DNA of 5,432 nucleotides, from contig CAIYOB010001347.1 in NCBI GenBank assembly GCA_903927685.1, forward strand, positions 1 to 5,432. Direction: 5' to 3'. The stretch comes from an uncultured Planctomycetaceae bacterium. GTDB lineage: Bacteria > Planctomycetota > Planctomycetia > Pirellulales > Pirellulaceae. This document shows, piece by piece, positions 1 through 5,432 of the stretch (its first letter is position 1; each line of letters starts with the position of its first letter). The position numbers were made by a program, and so were the translations under genes. The notes under the pieces are model-generated. The model saw nothing but the letters and a program-made list of their open reading frames with translations. It had not been told where the DNA came from and searched no databases.

Positions 1-274
1 CCAAATCGAAAACGACCACGCCCGTGACCGGCAGCGAACCGCGGGGCGGCCGGCTGTCCGGATCGCTGCCGGTCCGCGAATCATCCAGCAGACAGGCGAA
101 GGTCTCCAGGTCACCGTCCAGCATCATCTCCGCCGTGTAGACCATGCCGCGGCCGCCCTCCGCCGCCACCGCCGCGGGATATGGCTCGCTGGAAACCGCC
201 GCGATGCGGACCGCCGCCTGGGCTGATGTCGTCCACAGACAAAACGTCATCGCTATCAGCTCGCTGCTTCTCAC
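1..274 (-). CDS. Secreted protein of unknown function, N-terminal part (cut by window edge)
   Basis: An open frame of 91 codons runs without a stop from a GTG at 274-272 to the left edge, so only the N-terminus is visible. The GTG overlaps the TGA stop of the DUF1501 gene as GTGA, a layout typical of translational coupling. The GTG start gives a 20-residue leader with an arginine at position 2, a hydrophobic stretch (LIAMTFCLW) and a likely signal-peptidase site after AQA (18-20). The next start, ATG at 250-248, would leave only 12 residues before that site, too short for a signal peptide, so GTG is preferred. The visible mature part contains GGRGMVYTAEMMLDGDLETF and an Asp/Pro/Arg-rich stretch, then GSLPVTGVVVFDL, which looks like beta strands. 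I recognise no family. It lies third in the operon behind the PSD1 and DUF1501 genes, so it is probably exported and made with them. The reading frame is well supported; the function is unknown. Confidence 0.72.
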   Translation of the reverse strand, partial: MRSSELIAMTFCLWTTSAQAAVRIAAVSSEPYPAAVAAEGGRGMVYTAEMMLDGDLETFACLLDDSRTGSDPDSRPPRGSLPVTGVVVFDL

Positions 275-1698
275 TGCAAAATCTCCTGGATCACGTGGCC
301 GTGCACGTCGGTCAGGCGCCGGTCGACGCCGGCGGTCCGGAAGGTGAGTCGGGTGTGGTCGATGCCCATCAGGTGCAAGATGGTGGCATGCAGATCATAG
401 CAGTAAGTCTTGCCTTCGACCGCCTGGTAGCCCAGCTCGTCACTGCAGCCGTGCGAAACGCCGGCCTTCACGCCGGCCCCGGCCAGCCAAGTCACAAAGC
501 TGCCGCGGTTATGATCGCGGCCCACGCTTCCTTGGGCAAAGGGCGTGCGGCCGAATTCGGTGCTCCAGACCAGCAGCGTGTCCTGCAGCAGGCCGCGCGC
601 TCGCAGGTCGTGGTACAAGGCCGCCGTCGGCCGATCGACGCTGGTGGCGATCGGCGGCAACTCGGTCTGGATGTTGGCGTGATTGTCCCAGTTGTTGACG
701 GCGCCCTGGGGGCCGCTCCAGACCTGGACAAAGCGCGTTCCGCGTTCAATCAGTCGGCGGGCCAGCAGGCAGCGGCGGCCAAAGTCCTGCGTCTCGGGCT
801 GGTCCAATCCGTAGGCCGCCCGGGTGGCCGCGGTTTCTTGCGACAGATCGAACGCCTCCGGGGCGCTCAATTGCATGCCCGCTGCCAGTTCGCCAGCGGC
901 GATGCGGGCCTCCAGCCGCGAGTCCTCCGGCCGCTGCTGGGCGTGACGCCAGTTGAATTCCTGCAACAGCGCTCGCGTGTCCCGGTCCGCTTGGCCGGTG
1001 GCGAAGGCGTACTTGCCGTCCGCAAACAGGTCCGGGATCGGCGGTTGGGCGGCGGCATCGACGAGCACTCCCTGGTGCCGGGCCGGCAGGAAGCCGGCGC
1101 TGAAATTGCCTTTCTGGTTGTACGGCAAGCCGCGCGGGTCGGGCAGGACGACGAACGTCGGCAAGTTCTCGGACAGGCTGCCCAGGGCGTAGGAAACCCA
1201 GGCCCCCAAGCAGGGAAATCCGGGCAGCATGAACCCGGTGTTCATCATGTAACTGGCCGGCCCGTGGACATTGGTCTTGGTCGTCATCGCCATCAGGAAC
1301 GCCAGGCCGTCGACGATCTTCGCCTGGTGGGGAAACACCGAACTGACCCAGCGGCCCGTGTCCCCATGCTGGGCGAACTCGAACGGACTCTGCATCACGG
1401 CGCCCGCTGGAGCGGTGAAGCCTTCGGGCTTGTCCTTGGGGCCCAGCATCTGCCCGTGCAGGCGGGCCAGTGCGGGCTTGTAGTCAAACGTGTCCATGGG
1501 ACTGGCGCCGCCGTTCATGAACAGCTGGATGATCCGCTTCACCTTGGCCGAATGGTGCAGGCCGCCGTTCAACTCCGGCCGTGGCGGCTCGGACCCCGGA
1601 GATGCGGACGCCAGCCAGTGCGTCAGCGCCAGGGCGCCGAAGCCGCCGCCGGCGGACTGAAGAAAATCGCGTCGAGACAAGCGGGCAAGCTGGGACAT
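271..1698 (-). CDS. DUF1501 family protein, Tat-exported, alkaline-phosphatase-like fold
   Basis: This 475-residue protein has the usual length for DUF1501. It begins with a twin-arginine leader: SRRDFLQ at 8-14, then a glycine/alanine-rich hydrophobic segment (GGGFGALALTHWLASA), so it should be exported folded by the Tat system. Family hallmarks follow in order: NGGASPMDTFDYKP (62-75), TNVHGPASYMMNTG (142-155), NWDNH (336-340), LVWSTEFGRTPF (376-387), GRDHN (393-397), WLAGAGVKAG (404-413), and the C-terminal DLHATILHLMGIDH (435-448) with RLTDVHG (461-467). DUF1501 is related to the sulfatase/alkaline-phosphatase superfamily. The conserved Asp and His residues (D69, D338, H340, D395, H396, H437) may bind metal, but that is inference and no substrate is known. 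The ATG at 1698 is chosen because the twin-arginine leader follows it at once; longer versions of this frame run into the PSD1 gene. It starts 2 bases after the PSD1 stop, with no clear Shine-Dalgarno site, so translation is probably coupled. One small oddity is GVDRRLTDV where relatives usually read GRDxRLTDV. Confidence 0.95.
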   Translation of the reverse strand: MSQLARLSRRDFLQSAGGGFGALALTHWLASASPGSEPPRPELNGGLHHSAKVKRIIQLFMNGGASPMDTFDYKPALARLHGQMLGPKDKPEGFTAPAGAVMQSPFEFAQHGDTGRWVSSVFPHQAKIVDGLAFLMAMTTKTNVHGPASYMMNTGFMLPGFPCLGAWVSYALGSLSENLPTFVVLPDPRGLPYNQKGNFSAGFLPARHQGVLVDAAAQPPIPDLFADGKYAFATGQADRDTRALLQEFNWRHAQQRPEDSRLEARIAAGELAAGMQLSAPEAFDLSQETAATRAAYGLDQPETQDFGRRCLLARRLIERGTRFVQVWSGPQGAVNNWDNHANIQTELPPIATSVDRPTAALYHDLRARGLLQDTLLVWSTEFGRTPFAQGSVGRDHNRGSFVTWLAGAGVKAGVSHGCSDELGYQAVEGKTYCYDLHATILHLMGIDHTRLTFRTAGVDRRLTDVHGHVIQEILQ

Positions 1699-1700
1699 CG

Positions 1701-4685
1701 CTAATCCACAAACAGGAACTCGTTGCTGTTCAACAACAATCGACAGACGCACGCCAGCCCATGCCGTTCGGCCAGGGCCGTCAGCTGCTCGCCTTCGGCC
1801 GCGGTCGGCTCGCGTTGCCAGGCCCAGGCGACCGCCCGCCGCACTTGCTGGGCCAGCGGGGCACCGTCCGCCGCAGCTCGGCGAGCCATGTGCTCGGCGT
1901 GATGCAAGACGAAGCGGTTGTTCAGCAGCGCCAGCGACTGGAGCGGCGAGGCCGTGAACCCGCGGGTCGGCGCCGGCAGTCCCAGGTCGGGAAAGTCCAG
2001 CGATTCCAGCAGGGGATCGGGGATGCCTCGCCAGACGACGCGGTAGATGCTGCGGCGAGTTGCGCCGGGGCTGTCCCAAGCGAAATTGCTGTAATCCAGG
2101 ATGGGCGTCAATTGCGCCCCGGGACCGCTGGAGAAGTGCGCCACGCCGGGACCGCCCATCGCCGAGTCCAGCCGTCCGCTGGCCAGCAGCACGCTGTCCC
2201 GATAGCTGTCCGCATCCAGCCGCTGGCGCGCCATGCGGGCCAGCAGGCGGTTGTCCGGATCGCGCGCCGCCGCTTCGGCCGAACACGTCGAGGCCCGCTG
2301 CCAGGTTTCACTGGTGCAGATCAGCCGCTGCAGGTGCTTGAGCGACCCGCCGCTGTCGCGCACCTCGCAGGCCAGCCAGTCGAGCAACTCCGGATGGCTG
2401 GGCACGCCGCCCATTCGTCCGAAGTCGCTGGGCGTATCGCACAAGCCGCGGCCGAAATGGTAGTGCCAGACGCGATTGGCGATACTCCGCCACGTCAGCG
2501 GGTTGTCGGGCGATGCCAGCCAGTCCGCCAAGGCCGCGCGGCGCGCCGCCTCGGGATGCGGCTCCGGCAAGTCGAAGCGAGCCGGCAGGGCGCGGACGGC
2601 GGACAACGCGCCCGGGCGAACGACGTCCCCGGGTTGTTCGAGGTCGCCCCGCTTGAGCACGCGGATTTCCCGCGGCGAGTCGATCCGCACCACGCCGCGT
2701 TCGTTCTCGGCCACCCTGGCCGCGGCGTACACTCTCTCTTGGGGCGGCAATTGCCGCAATTCGGTCTCGGCCCGTGGCTGGAGGACGGCGGCTGACAAGA
2801 TCGCTCGCTGCTCGGGCGAACGTCGCTCCGCCGGAACGGCCAGGATCGCTTCCGCGTCGGCCGGCAACACCACCGTCTGCTCCGGCGGAGCGTCGGTGAC
2901 CGACAAGCGGAACCGGCCGAGGAGATGGTTCCGGCCGTGGATCTGCCGCATCACGATCTGAAGCCGCATTCCCGGTTCCGGCGTCAGCGGCGTTTCCAAC
3001 TCGAAGACCGCGTGGTGCGGCAAGCCTTCCTGCGGATGAATGCCCCACGCCGTGGCCTCGTTGCCGTCGATCGCCTGCTGGATCGTCCAGCCCTCCTGGT
3101 CAAAGTCCGCCGTGGCGCGGCGGATCTTCAAACGCTCGCCTTCGCCGCCGCCCGATCGCTGCACCGTCACCTCGAACTCGTTCAGGTGCAGGTTCCCGTT
3201 CACCGCCCGCCCCGGGCCTTTCTCAGGCAGGGAATCGTCCGGCAGGACGTCCAGCCGCAGGGCCGTGACGCGCGGCAGGCTCGCCACCGCCGTCACGGTG
3301 GTCGTCTCCTTCTCCGGCAGCGGTCCCGTGGACAGGATCGAGCCGTCGTCCAACCGCTGCAGTTGGACGCCGTCTGCCGAGACGAGCGACTCGATTTCCA
3401 GGGACTGCCAGCGGGCCGCGCCGCCCTGCGCGCTTTCCCAGGCCTGGACCAGCTGCTGGTTCTCGGCACTCAGCAGGACGTCCTGCTGCCGTAGTTTGCA
3501 CGCCGCTTGCAGCGTCTGCCAGCGCGACCGCTGGCTCGCCACCGCGGGGCTGGCGTCGTAAGCGATGTCGCCTTTGCCGATCCCCGCAAACACGGCTTGC
3601 AGCGAATAGTAGTCCTCCTGCGTGATCGGGTCGAACTTGTGGGCGTGACAGCGGGCGCAGTTGGCGGTGGTGCTGACAAACGCGGCCATCGTCTGGGTCA
3701 CCAGATCGTCGCGATCGAGATTCTCGAACGATTTCGGGGCCGTGATCGCGGCGCTGTGGTCGAAAGTGCCCGCGCCCAGGAACCCCAGCGCGGGCGTGAG
3801 GGCCGCATCGCCGGCATGGAACACGTCGGCGGCCAGCTGCTGGCGAATGAACTGCGCCCAGGGCGTGTCGCGATTGAAGCTCTCGATCACATAGTCGCGA
3901 TACCGCCACGTATGCGGACGAAAGACGTCATGCTCAAAACCGTGGCTATCGGCAAAGTGGATCGTGTCCAGCCAGTGCCGAGCCCAGCGTTCGCCGTAGC
4001 GCGACGATTCCAGCAACCGGTCCACGAGCGCGGCAAAGGCGTTCGAGTCCGGATTCTGGACGAAGGCTTCGGTGTCCTCCGGCGTCGGCAGCAGCCCGTG
4101 CAGATCGACCGTCAGCCGCCGAATCAGTGTCCTGCGATCGGCGGGCGGGGCCGGCCGCAAGCCCTCGTGAACGAGCCGCTCGCGCAGGAACGCGTCGATG
4201 GGATGGCGCGAATCGCTGGCCGGCACCGCAGGCCTCTCCAGGGGCCGCAAGGACCACCAGTCGGCCGCGCTGTTCGCATCCGCGGACTCCGGCCGCGCCG
4301 TGCGGGGATCGTGGGCGCCCTGGCGTACCCAACGCGTCAGGACCTCGATCTCCGCGTCCGGCAGGCGATCATCGGGCATGGCCAGATCGGGATCCGTGTG
4401 GCGAACAGCGCGAATCAGCAAGCTGGCCTCCGGATCGCCGGGCACGATCGCTGGTCCGCGCCCGCCGCCGGTCTGCCAGCCGCTGCGCCAGTCCAGCGTC
4501 AGGCCGCCTTCCATCGTTTCGGCGGCATGCGAGTGGCAGGCATAGCACCGCCGCTTCAGCAAAGGCTCGACGTGTTCTCGGAAGAAGGCCGTCTCATCGG
4601 CAGCCGCCGGCCGGTGCCGCATTTCCAGCGCGGCTAAACAGGACAGGCACACCAGCAAGCGGAGGATTAACTTCCAGCTTCTCAT
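1701..4685 (-). CDS. PSD1 family protein: planctomycete cytochrome c domain, DUF1549, DUF1553
   Basis: This protein has 994 residues, normal for the family. A Sec-type signal peptide covers about 1-29 (hydrophobic LILRLLVCLSCLAAL, likely cleavage after AAA, 27-29). A planctomycete cytochrome c domain (PSCyt1) spans about 31-126, with haem motif CYACH (47-51), GPAIVPGDPEASLL and MPDDRL; Met103 is a possible axial ligand. DUF1549 spans about 160-370: DLHGLLPTPEDTEAF, then YGERWARHWLD (230-240), ending in a second CxxCH, CARCH (343-347), just before KFDPITQEDYYSLQAVFAG. About 450-600 resembles a discoidin-like carbohydrate-binding fold (AIDGNEATAWGIHP; LLGRFRLSVTDAP). DUF1553 fills about 710-994: SIANRVWHYHFGRGL, TPSDFGRMGGVPSHPELLDW, SPLQSLALLNNRFV and the terminal LLLNSNEFLFVD. 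The start is fixed by AAGGA six bases upstream and by the signal peptide right after it; an in-frame ATG at 4883 would put 66 unrelated residues before the leader. It heads the operon with DUF1501. The biochemical role of the family is not established; haem binding is inferred from the motifs. Confidence 0.96.
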   Translation of the reverse strand: MRSWKLILRLLVCLSCLAALEMRHRPAAADETAFFREHVEPLLKRRCYACHSHAAETMEGGLTLDWRSGWQTGGGRGPAIVPGDPEASLLIRAVRHTDPDLAMPDDRLPDAEIEVLTRWVRQGAHDPRTARPESADANSAADWWSLRPLERPAVPASDSRHPIDAFLRERLVHEGLRPAPPADRRTLIRRLTVDLHGLLPTPEDTEAFVQNPDSNAFAALVDRLLESSRYGERWARHWLDTIHFADSHGFEHDVFRPHTWRYRDYVIESFNRDTPWAQFIRQQLAADVFHAGDAALTPALGFLGAGTFDHSAAITAPKSFENLDRDDLVTQTMAAFVSTTANCARCHAHKFDPITQEDYYSLQAVFAGIGKGDIAYDASPAVASQRSRWQTLQAACKLRQQDVLLSAENQQLVQAWESAQGGAARWQSLEIESLVSADGVQLQRLDDGSILSTGPLPEKETTTVTAVASLPRVTALRLDVLPDDSLPEKGPGRAVNGNLHLNEFEVTVQRSGGGEGERLKIRRATADFDQEGWTIQQAIDGNEATAWGIHPQEGLPHHAVFELETPLTPEPGMRLQIVMRQIHGRNHLLGRFRLSVTDAPPEQTVVLPADAEAILAVPAERRSPEQRAILSAAVLQPRAETELRQLPPQERVYAAARVAENERGVVRIDSPREIRVLKRGDLEQPGDVVRPGALSAVRALPARFDLPEPHPEAARRAALADWLASPDNPLTWRSIANRVWHYHFGRGLCDTPSDFGRMGGVPSHPELLDWLACEVRDSGGSLKHLQRLICTSETWQRASTCSAEAAARDPDNRLLARMARQRLDADSYRDSVLLASGRLDSAMGGPGVAHFSSGPGAQLTPILDYSNFAWDSPGATRRSIYRVVWRGIPDPLLESLDFPDLGLPAPTRGFTASPLQSLALLNNRFVLHHAEHMARRAAADGAPLAQQVRRAVAWAWQREPTAAEGEQLTALAERHGLACVCRLLLNSNEFLFVD

Positions 4686-4691
4686 CCTCGT

Positions 4692-4696
4692 TCCTT
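4692..4696 (-). promoter_or_regulatory. Shine-Dalgarno site of the PSD1 gene
   Basis: On the minus strand AAGGA stands six bases before the ATG at 4685-4683, a good spacing. It decides the start against the in-frame ATG at 4883. The site sits in a purine-rich stretch containing two identical tandem heptamers (ACGAAGG, 4693-4706), so a second AAGGA lies seven bases further upstream. Confidence 0.75.
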
Positions 4697-4779
4697 CGTC
4701 CTTCGTGCGGGACTGCTCTGCCCCGCGGCCTCGCAATTGGCAGCAACCATGACGAGCCGCCGTCAGCCCCCGGCTTCCA

Positions 4780-4808
4780 TTTGTACCACGTCTGCGATGA
4801 CTTGGCAG
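4780..4808 (-). promoter_or_regulatory. Weak sigma70-like promoter candidate for the PSD1 operon
   Basis: On the minus strand CTGCCA (4808-4803) and TACAAA (4785-4780) are separated by 17 bases. Each matches four of six consensus positions. A start a few bases downstream would give a leader of roughly 90 bases before the ATG at 4685. In a 411-base gap such a match can arise by chance, and planctomycete promoters are poorly defined, so this is only a candidate. Confidence 0.18.
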
Positions 4809-4833
4809 CCGGCGATTACCGGCGCGGCCCAAG
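4801..4833 (-). repeat. Imperfect inverted repeat (possible hairpin) upstream of the PSD1 gene
   Basis: The outer arms CTTGG and CCAAG (4801-4805 and 4829-4833) can pair. Inside them GCCGG and CCGGC pair around a six-base loop (TAATCG on the minus strand), with an asymmetric internal loop between the two stems. There is no T-run on either side, so it is not a standard terminator. It overlaps the -35 part of the weak promoter candidate. It could be a regulatory structure or a chance feature of GC-rich DNA. Confidence 0.3.
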
Positions 4834-4974
4834 CACCAACCGAGAAACGGGCCTCCGGTGGTGGCGTTTATGTCGTCGGGCACTTGCGCGAACCGGGCCG
4901 AATCGTGATTTGATGCGGGGCCCGCCGAACCCTCAATATCCCGTTTGGTGCTCGTCTGACCAGACCGGTCCTTG

Positions 4975-5085
4975 GCTCATGCGGGCTTTGCCCTGGCGTC
5001 ATCGCCAGCCGGTGTCGTCGACCAGCAGCAGGTAGCTGCCCAGCGAAACTCCCTCCAACAGCCCGGCACGCCCTACTGGCAAAAC
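4975..5085 (-). pseudogene. Decayed fragment of an IS200/REP-type (Y1) transposase, C-terminal region
   Basis: Read on the minus strand in one frame from 5085, this stretch gives VLPVGRAGLLEGVSLGSY (5085-5032), then LLLVDDTGWR, a TGA stop at 5001-4999, and RQGKARMS (4998-4975). From memory, the C-terminal region of planctomycete Y1-type transposase-like proteins contains a segment of the form SLxxYLxLVDYTGRLFRxGKA. The remnant keeps that spacing exactly if the stop stands for one residue: D for Y, W for R, and the stop two codons later. No start codon, catalytic HUH motif or tyrosine is visible, and the resemblance stops after RMS. The frame begins right at the end of the LRR gene, so the element probably inserted downstream of it and was then lost except for this piece. 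The family assignment is from pattern memory, not a search. Confidence 0.45.
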
Positions 5086-5096
5086 GCGACAATCAG

Positions 5097-5432
5097 CTAG
5101 TCATGTCGAATCTCGCAGCTCGGCAGGGCTCGCTGAAGTCGGACGATGCTGGCATCACTGATCGCCGTTCTCCACAAGAAGAGATGGCGGAGCGAAGTCA
5201 GTCTGGCAAGGTCGTCAAGTCCCTCATCCGTTACGCGCGTCCCGCCCAGGCACAGTGTTTCCAGAGATGTCAGTTTGGCGATGTTGGCCAGACCACGGTC
5301 TGTGACTTCGGATAGGCTGAGGTCAAGTACTGTAATACTCGCCGGTAGCGAGCCAAGTCCGCGTCCTTCGATTCTCGTGCCAGTCAAACGCAGAACCTGA
5401 AGTTTCGTCAGTTCCTGCAACGCGCGCACGCC
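5097..5432 (-). CDS. Leucine-rich-repeat protein, C-terminal part (cut by window edge)
   Basis: The frame is open to the right edge and ends at TAG (5099-5097), giving 111 visible codons. The GTG at 5429-5427 is the first possible start, but it falls inside a repeat (GVRALQELTKLQVLRLTGTRI), so the true start lies outside the window. About four repeats of some 24 residues are visible: LTKLQVLRLTGTRIEGRGL, a weaker one around SITVLDLSLSEVTDRGL, LTSLETLCLGGTRVTDEGL and LTSLRHLFLWRTAISDASI. The end LQRALPSCEI is how many planctomycete LRR proteins finish, so the C-terminus looks complete. Such repeats form a curved solenoid that usually binds other proteins; the partner and cell location cannot be told from this part. 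I counted about 57% G+C in 5101-5400, clearly below the PSD1 gene (44 of 60 bases in 1741-1800). A 411-base gap separates it from the downstream genes, so it is probably not in their operon. Confidence 0.88.
   Translation of the reverse strand, partial: GVRALQELTKLQVLRLTGTRIEGRGLGSLPASITVLDLSLSEVTDRGLANIAKLTSLETLCLGGTRVTDEGLDDLARLTSLRHLFLWRTAISDASIVRLQRALPSCEIRHD

Larger units (their letters stand above)
4686..5096. other. 411-base intergenic region between the LRR gene and the PSD1 operon
   Basis: No convincing intact gene lies here. A 74-codon minus-strand frame (4868-5092) has no recognisable motif and no clear ribosome binding site, and it runs over the transposase remnant in a different frame, so it is not called. 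The right part holds that remnant (about 4975-5085). The left part must hold the leader and probably the promoter of the PSD1 operon. I found no hairpin followed by a T-run downstream of the LRR stop, so no factor-independent terminator can be called. Confidence 0.7.

Noticed and set aside
181..1704. 507-codon plus-strand open frame
   Set aside because: It lies antisense to the well-supported DUF1501 gene and has low-complexity, Arg/Gly/Gln-rich content with no motif; it is a shadow of GC-rich codons.
1699..2286. Upstream extension of the DUF1501 frame to 2286
   Set aside because: It overlaps the conserved C-terminus of the PSD1 gene and would put the twin-arginine leader about 200 residues inside the protein.
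1581..2795. 404-codon plus-strand open frame
   Set aside because: It is antisense to the conserved DUF1553 part of the PSD1 gene and shows no recognisable domain.
3507..4637. 376-codon plus-strand open frame
   Set aside because: It is antisense to the cytochrome and DUF1549 parts of the PSD1 gene and shows no motif.
4686..4883. 66-codon N-terminal extension of the PSD1 gene to the ATG at 4883
   Set aside because: The extension has no domain, would bury the signal peptide, and lacks the good Shine-Dalgarno site found at the ATG at 4685.
4916..4931. GC-rich palindrome GCGGGGCCCGC as a terminator
   Set aside because: It leaves no room for a loop and has no T-run; it is expected by chance in this composition.
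4954..4965. Short inverted repeat GTCTG-AC-CAGAC, as a possible terminator or element end
   Set aside because: It has only five paired bases, no following T-run and no second copy seen in the window.
4868..5092. 74-codon minus-strand frame in the intergenic region
   Set aside because: The composition is Arg/Ala-rich without motifs, and another frame of the same DNA carries the better transposase-like signal.

Overview
The window reads as a piece of a GC-rich planctomycete (Planctomycetota) chromosome. The assignment rests on a PSD1-type protein (planctomycete cytochrome c domain, DUF1549, DUF1553) followed directly by a DUF1501 protein. This pair is multiplied in planctomycete genomes and uncommon elsewhere. 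A leucine-rich-repeat gene of a type also frequent in that phylum supports it.

All supported genes lie on the minus strand, so transcription runs from high to low coordinates. At the right edge (5097-5432) is the 3' end of a leucine-rich-repeat gene. A 411-base gap follows (4686-5096). It holds a decayed piece of what looks like an IS200/REP-type (Y1) transposase reading frame, an imperfect hairpin, a weak promoter candidate and a clear Shine-Dalgarno sequence. Then come three tightly packed genes: the PSD1-family protein (1701-4685), the DUF1501 protein (271-1698, 2-base gap) and the beginning of an unrecognised secreted protein (1-274, start and stop overlapping as GTGA) that leaves the window on the left.

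The last three genes are almost certainly one operon. The PSD1 protein carries a Sec-type signal peptide and two CxxCH motifs, so it is predicted to act outside the cytoplasm and may bind haem. The DUF1501 protein has a twin-arginine leader and should be exported folded to the same compartment. The third product also has a predicted signal peptide. The sequence therefore suggests a set of exported proteins made together. The substrate and reaction are not known for these families, and nothing here reveals them.

No RNA gene, CRISPR array, intact insertion sequence, or defence or biosynthetic system was seen. The long plus-strand open frames across 181-4637 are shadows of GC-rich coding on the other strand. 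I see no convincing undescribed system. The points most worth a second look are the unrecognised third gene and the transposase remnant.
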